Below the pieces are notes generated by a model. That model had not been told where the DNA came from and did not search any database. It saw only the letters and a list, made by a program, of their open reading frames with translations. This document shows, piece by piece, positions 6,401 through 8,167 of a DNA stretch of 8,167 nt. Origin of the DNA: JASJCL01 sp050291585 (GTDB taxonomy: Bacteria; Desulfobacterota; Desulfobacteria; Desulfobacterales; Desulfosarcinaceae); assembly GCA_050291585.1 (NCBI GenBank), contig JBNKKA010000193.1:1-8167 (forward strand). Reading direction: 5' to 3'. Numbering within the stretch: the stretch's first letter is position 1; each line of letters opens with the position of its first letter. The position numbers were made by a program, and so were the translations under genes.

Positions 6401-7105
6401 TTATCTCTCAAGAAGAAAGCGCTTGTATATTTTATAATGCTCAGTTTCTTGGTACTCAACTACACTTACTGGACTAGTATCAAAACTGTATATCTTAGCA
6501 TCTTCGTAAGCCAACAAAATTGGGGAGTGTGTCGCTATTATAAACTGTGCTCGTCCTGCTTTACCATTTTCACGAAGAATATCTATCAACTCAAGTTGAC
6601 TTTTAGGAGATAGCGCTGTTTCTGGTTCATCCAGAAAGTAGATACCCCTCCTGCTATAACAGGAACGGAAATAAGACATCATAGATTGGCCATGGGATTG
6701 TGTAACCAGGGACCTTCCACCAAAATATTTCAATTGCCCAGGATCTGAGGCTGCCCAACTATCGAGGATTCTTCTAAAGTCGTTAAAGATCTCTGAACCG
6801 AAATACGATCCGGGCAATTTCCCATTTGCCCACTCTACGGAAATGTACTTGTATAATTGTTTTTCATACGGGTTAATCTGGTAGCGCCCACCTTCATGCC
6901 TACGCCAAATATGGATGTTGCTCGCCAGGGCTAATGCCTCCAATAAAGTGGACTTTCCTGTACCATTTTCTCCCACGAAAAAAGTTACCGGGAATTCGAA
7001 TAGCAATTGCTTGGTTTGATTGAAAATCGGTAAAGAGAAAGGGTAATGACAATCCGATGGATACTTATCATGATGCAATGTAACACCGATTATGTGATGG
7101 CTCAT
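6401..7105 (-). CDS. Small AAA/ABC-like ATPase (COG3910-type predicted ATPase)
   Basis: Complete 234-residue single-domain ATPase, normal for this group. Walker A is G-E-N-G-T-G-K-S-T at residues 45-53. An ABC-like signature, Q-S-H-G-Q-S, lies at 136-141 (S-H-G-E-S is also common in the family). Walker B is I-Y-F-L-D-E-P-E at 155-162 with catalytic Glu160, and the switch histidine is His193 in A-T-H-S-P. The fold resembles RecF/SMC-type head domains, but there is no coiled coil and no nuclease domain. Cellular role is unknown; a DNA-related, maintenance or defence function would be inference. Codon use is much more AT-rich than in the flanking genes, suggesting transfer. The start (ATG 7105) has only a weak AGAG upstream and lies only about 14 nt beyond the T-run of the transketolase terminator, leaving no obvious room for its own promoter. 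No partner gene is adjacent. Confidence 0.88.
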   Translation of the reverse strand: MSHHIIGVTLHHDKYPSDCHYPFSLPIFNQTKQLLFEFPVTFFVGENGTGKSTLLEALALASNIHIWRRHEGGRYQINPYEKQLYKYISVEWANGKLPGSYFGSEIFNDFRRILDSWAASDPGQLKYFGGRSLVTQSHGQSMMSYFRSCYSRRGIYFLDEPETALSPKSQLELIDILRENGKAGRAQFIIATHSPILLAYEDAKIYSFDTSPVSVVEYQETEHYKIYKRFLLER

Positions 7106-7119
7106 TGTGTTTCTCTAAC

Positions 7120-7164
7120 AAAAAACCGCCGCCAAGAATCTCCCGACGGCGGTGTTTGCTTTTT
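7120..7164 (-). terminator. Intrinsic terminator of transketolase gene, possibly bidirectional
   Basis: CGGCGGT and ACCGCCG form a perfect 7-bp stem (7125-7131 with 7147-7153) around a 15-nt loop. Read on the minus strand, the stem is followed at once by six T residues (7125-7120), 33 nt after the transketolase stop codon. On the plus strand T residues at 7160-7164 follow after a short gap, so it may also act in that direction. It shares a 15-nt identical segment (7142-7156) with the ligase terminator. Confidence 0.8.
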
Positions 7165-7186
7165 AAACCAAGTCGTGGGGAGGGGC

Positions 7187-8167
7187 CTACTTGAGCAGTT
7201 CTTCCGCCGTGGCCACCACGTTTGCGACGGTGAAGCCAAACTTTTCAAGGACGGTGCCGCCGGGGGCGGAGGCGCCGAAGCGGTCGATGCCGATGACGGC
7301 GCCAGCGTCGCCCACATAGCGCTCCCAGCCCAGGGTGACGCCGGCCTCGATGGCCAGGCGGGCCTTGACATCGGGGGGCAGCACCTGGTTGCGGTAGCCT
7401 TCTGAGCGCTCCTGGAAGATCTCCCAGCTGGGCATGTTGACCACCCGCGCCTGAACCCCCTTGGTGGCCAGTTCGGCCTGGGCAGCCAGGGCCAGGTGAA
7501 CCTCGGCTCCGGTGGAGATAAGCATCAGTTGCGGTGTGCCCGCGCAATCGCTGAGTACATAGCCGCCACGCGCCACCCCGCCCTTGACCTTTTCGGCGTC
7601 AAGGATGGGCAACTTCTGTCGACTGAGGATGAGGGCCACCGGGCGATTGGTGCTTCTGATGGCCTGGCGCCAGGCCTCGGCGGTCTCGTTGGCGTCGGCC
7701 GGACGGATGACGGTCAGACCGGGGATACTGCGCAGGGAGAGGAGGTGCTCCACCGGCTGATGGGTGGGGCCGTCCTCGCCCACGGCGACGCTGTCATGGG
7801 TGAAAACGTAGATCAGGGGCAGCTTCATCAGGGCGGCCACGCGGATGGCGGGCCGGACGTAATCGGCGAAGACCAGGAAGGTGCCACCGTAAGGCCGCAC
7901 CCCGTTGTGCAGAAACATGCCCGACATGATGGCGCCCATGGCGTGCTCGCGCACCCCAAAGCGGATATTGCGGCCGTCGTAGTTGTCTTTCTGGAACACG
8001 GAAACGCCATTCAAAAAGGTTTTGTTGGAGGGCGCCAGATCGGCGCTGCCGCCCATGAGGGTGGGCAGTTTGGCGGCGATGCCGTTGAGCACCTGACCCG
8101 AGGCCGCCCGGGTGGCCAGGGGGCCATCGTCGTCCTGATAGCAAGGGATCTCGTCTTCCCAGTCCGC
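7187..8167 (-). CDS. tkt: Transketolase, C-terminal half (5' part beyond right edge)
   Basis: The last 326 residues of transketolase, about half of the usual 660; the frame is open through the right edge, so the start is not in the window. The enzyme moves two-carbon ketol units between sugar phosphates using thiamine diphosphate in the non-oxidative pentose phosphate pathway. The visible part holds the pyrimidine-binding domain, with L-A-T-R-A-A-S-G-Q, G-G-S-A-D-L-A-P-S-N and R-F-G-V-R-E-H-A-M, where the Glu is the conserved residue that activates the cofactor. It also holds H-D-S-V-A-V-G-E-D-G-P-T-H-Q-P, and then the C-terminal domain to a TAG at 7189-7187. A GTG at 8092 is internal, because clear transketolase sequence continues upstream of it. 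A T-run hairpin terminator follows the stop. No defects are seen. Confidence 0.95.
   Translation of the reverse strand, partial: ADWEDEIPCYQDDDGPLATRAASGQVLNGIAAKLPTLMGGSADLAPSNKTFLNGVSVFQKDNYDGRNIRFGVREHAMGAIMSGMFLHNGVRPYGGTFLVFADYVRPAIRVAALMKLPLIYVFTHDSVAVGEDGPTHQPVEHLLSLRSIPGLTVIRPADANETAEAWRQAIRSTNRPVALILSRQKLPILDAEKVKGGVARGGYVLSDCAGTPQLMLISTGAEVHLALAAQAELATKGVQARVVNMPSWEIFQERSEGYRNQVLPPDVKARLAIEAGVTLGWERYVGDAGAVIGIDRFGASAPGGTVLEKFGFTVANVVATAEELLK

Overview
The window is a GC-rich stretch of bacterial chromosome. It most likely comes from an anaerobic, sulfate-reducer-type member of the Desulfobacterota. That placement is an inference from three things: a tandem pair of MoeA-family molybdenum cofactor genes, a DUF3786 protein (a family concentrated in anaerobes), and a FadD-type acyl-CoA ligase. 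No rRNA, tRNA, CRISPR array or intact insertion sequence is visible.

Layout: positions 1-2960 hold three minus-strand genes in transcription order. These are a 2-hydroxyacid dehydrogenase of the glyoxylate/glycerate type, a full-length MoeA molybdotransferase, and a second, divergent MoeA-like protein that runs off the left edge. Gaps of 92 and 60 nt fit one transcription unit. Positions 2961-3114 separate this unit from a divergent plus-strand pair: a winged-helix protein of unknown role and, 6 nt later, a DUF3786 protein. A 187-nt leader containing a perfect 7-bp dyad follows. It precedes a complete plus-strand long-chain acyl-CoA ligase gene that ends at a strong intrinsic terminator. On the minus strand beyond it lie a visibly AT-richer gene for a small COG3910-type AAA/ABC-like ATPase and the C-terminal half of transketolase, which enters from the right edge.

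How the genes relate: the MoeA pair points to molybdenum (or tungsten) insertion into pterin cofactor. The acyl-CoA ligase activates fatty acids for beta-oxidation or lipid synthesis. Transketolase serves the non-oxidative pentose phosphate pathway. These are housekeeping functions with no shared pathway. Two places look less ordinary. One is the winged-helix/DUF3786 pair, a tightly spaced unit of unknown function. The other is the ATPase gene, which differs in base composition and lies between two terminator hairpins sharing a 15-nt identical segment, as though it had been inserted between two originally convergent genes. I see no clear evidence of a wholly new system.
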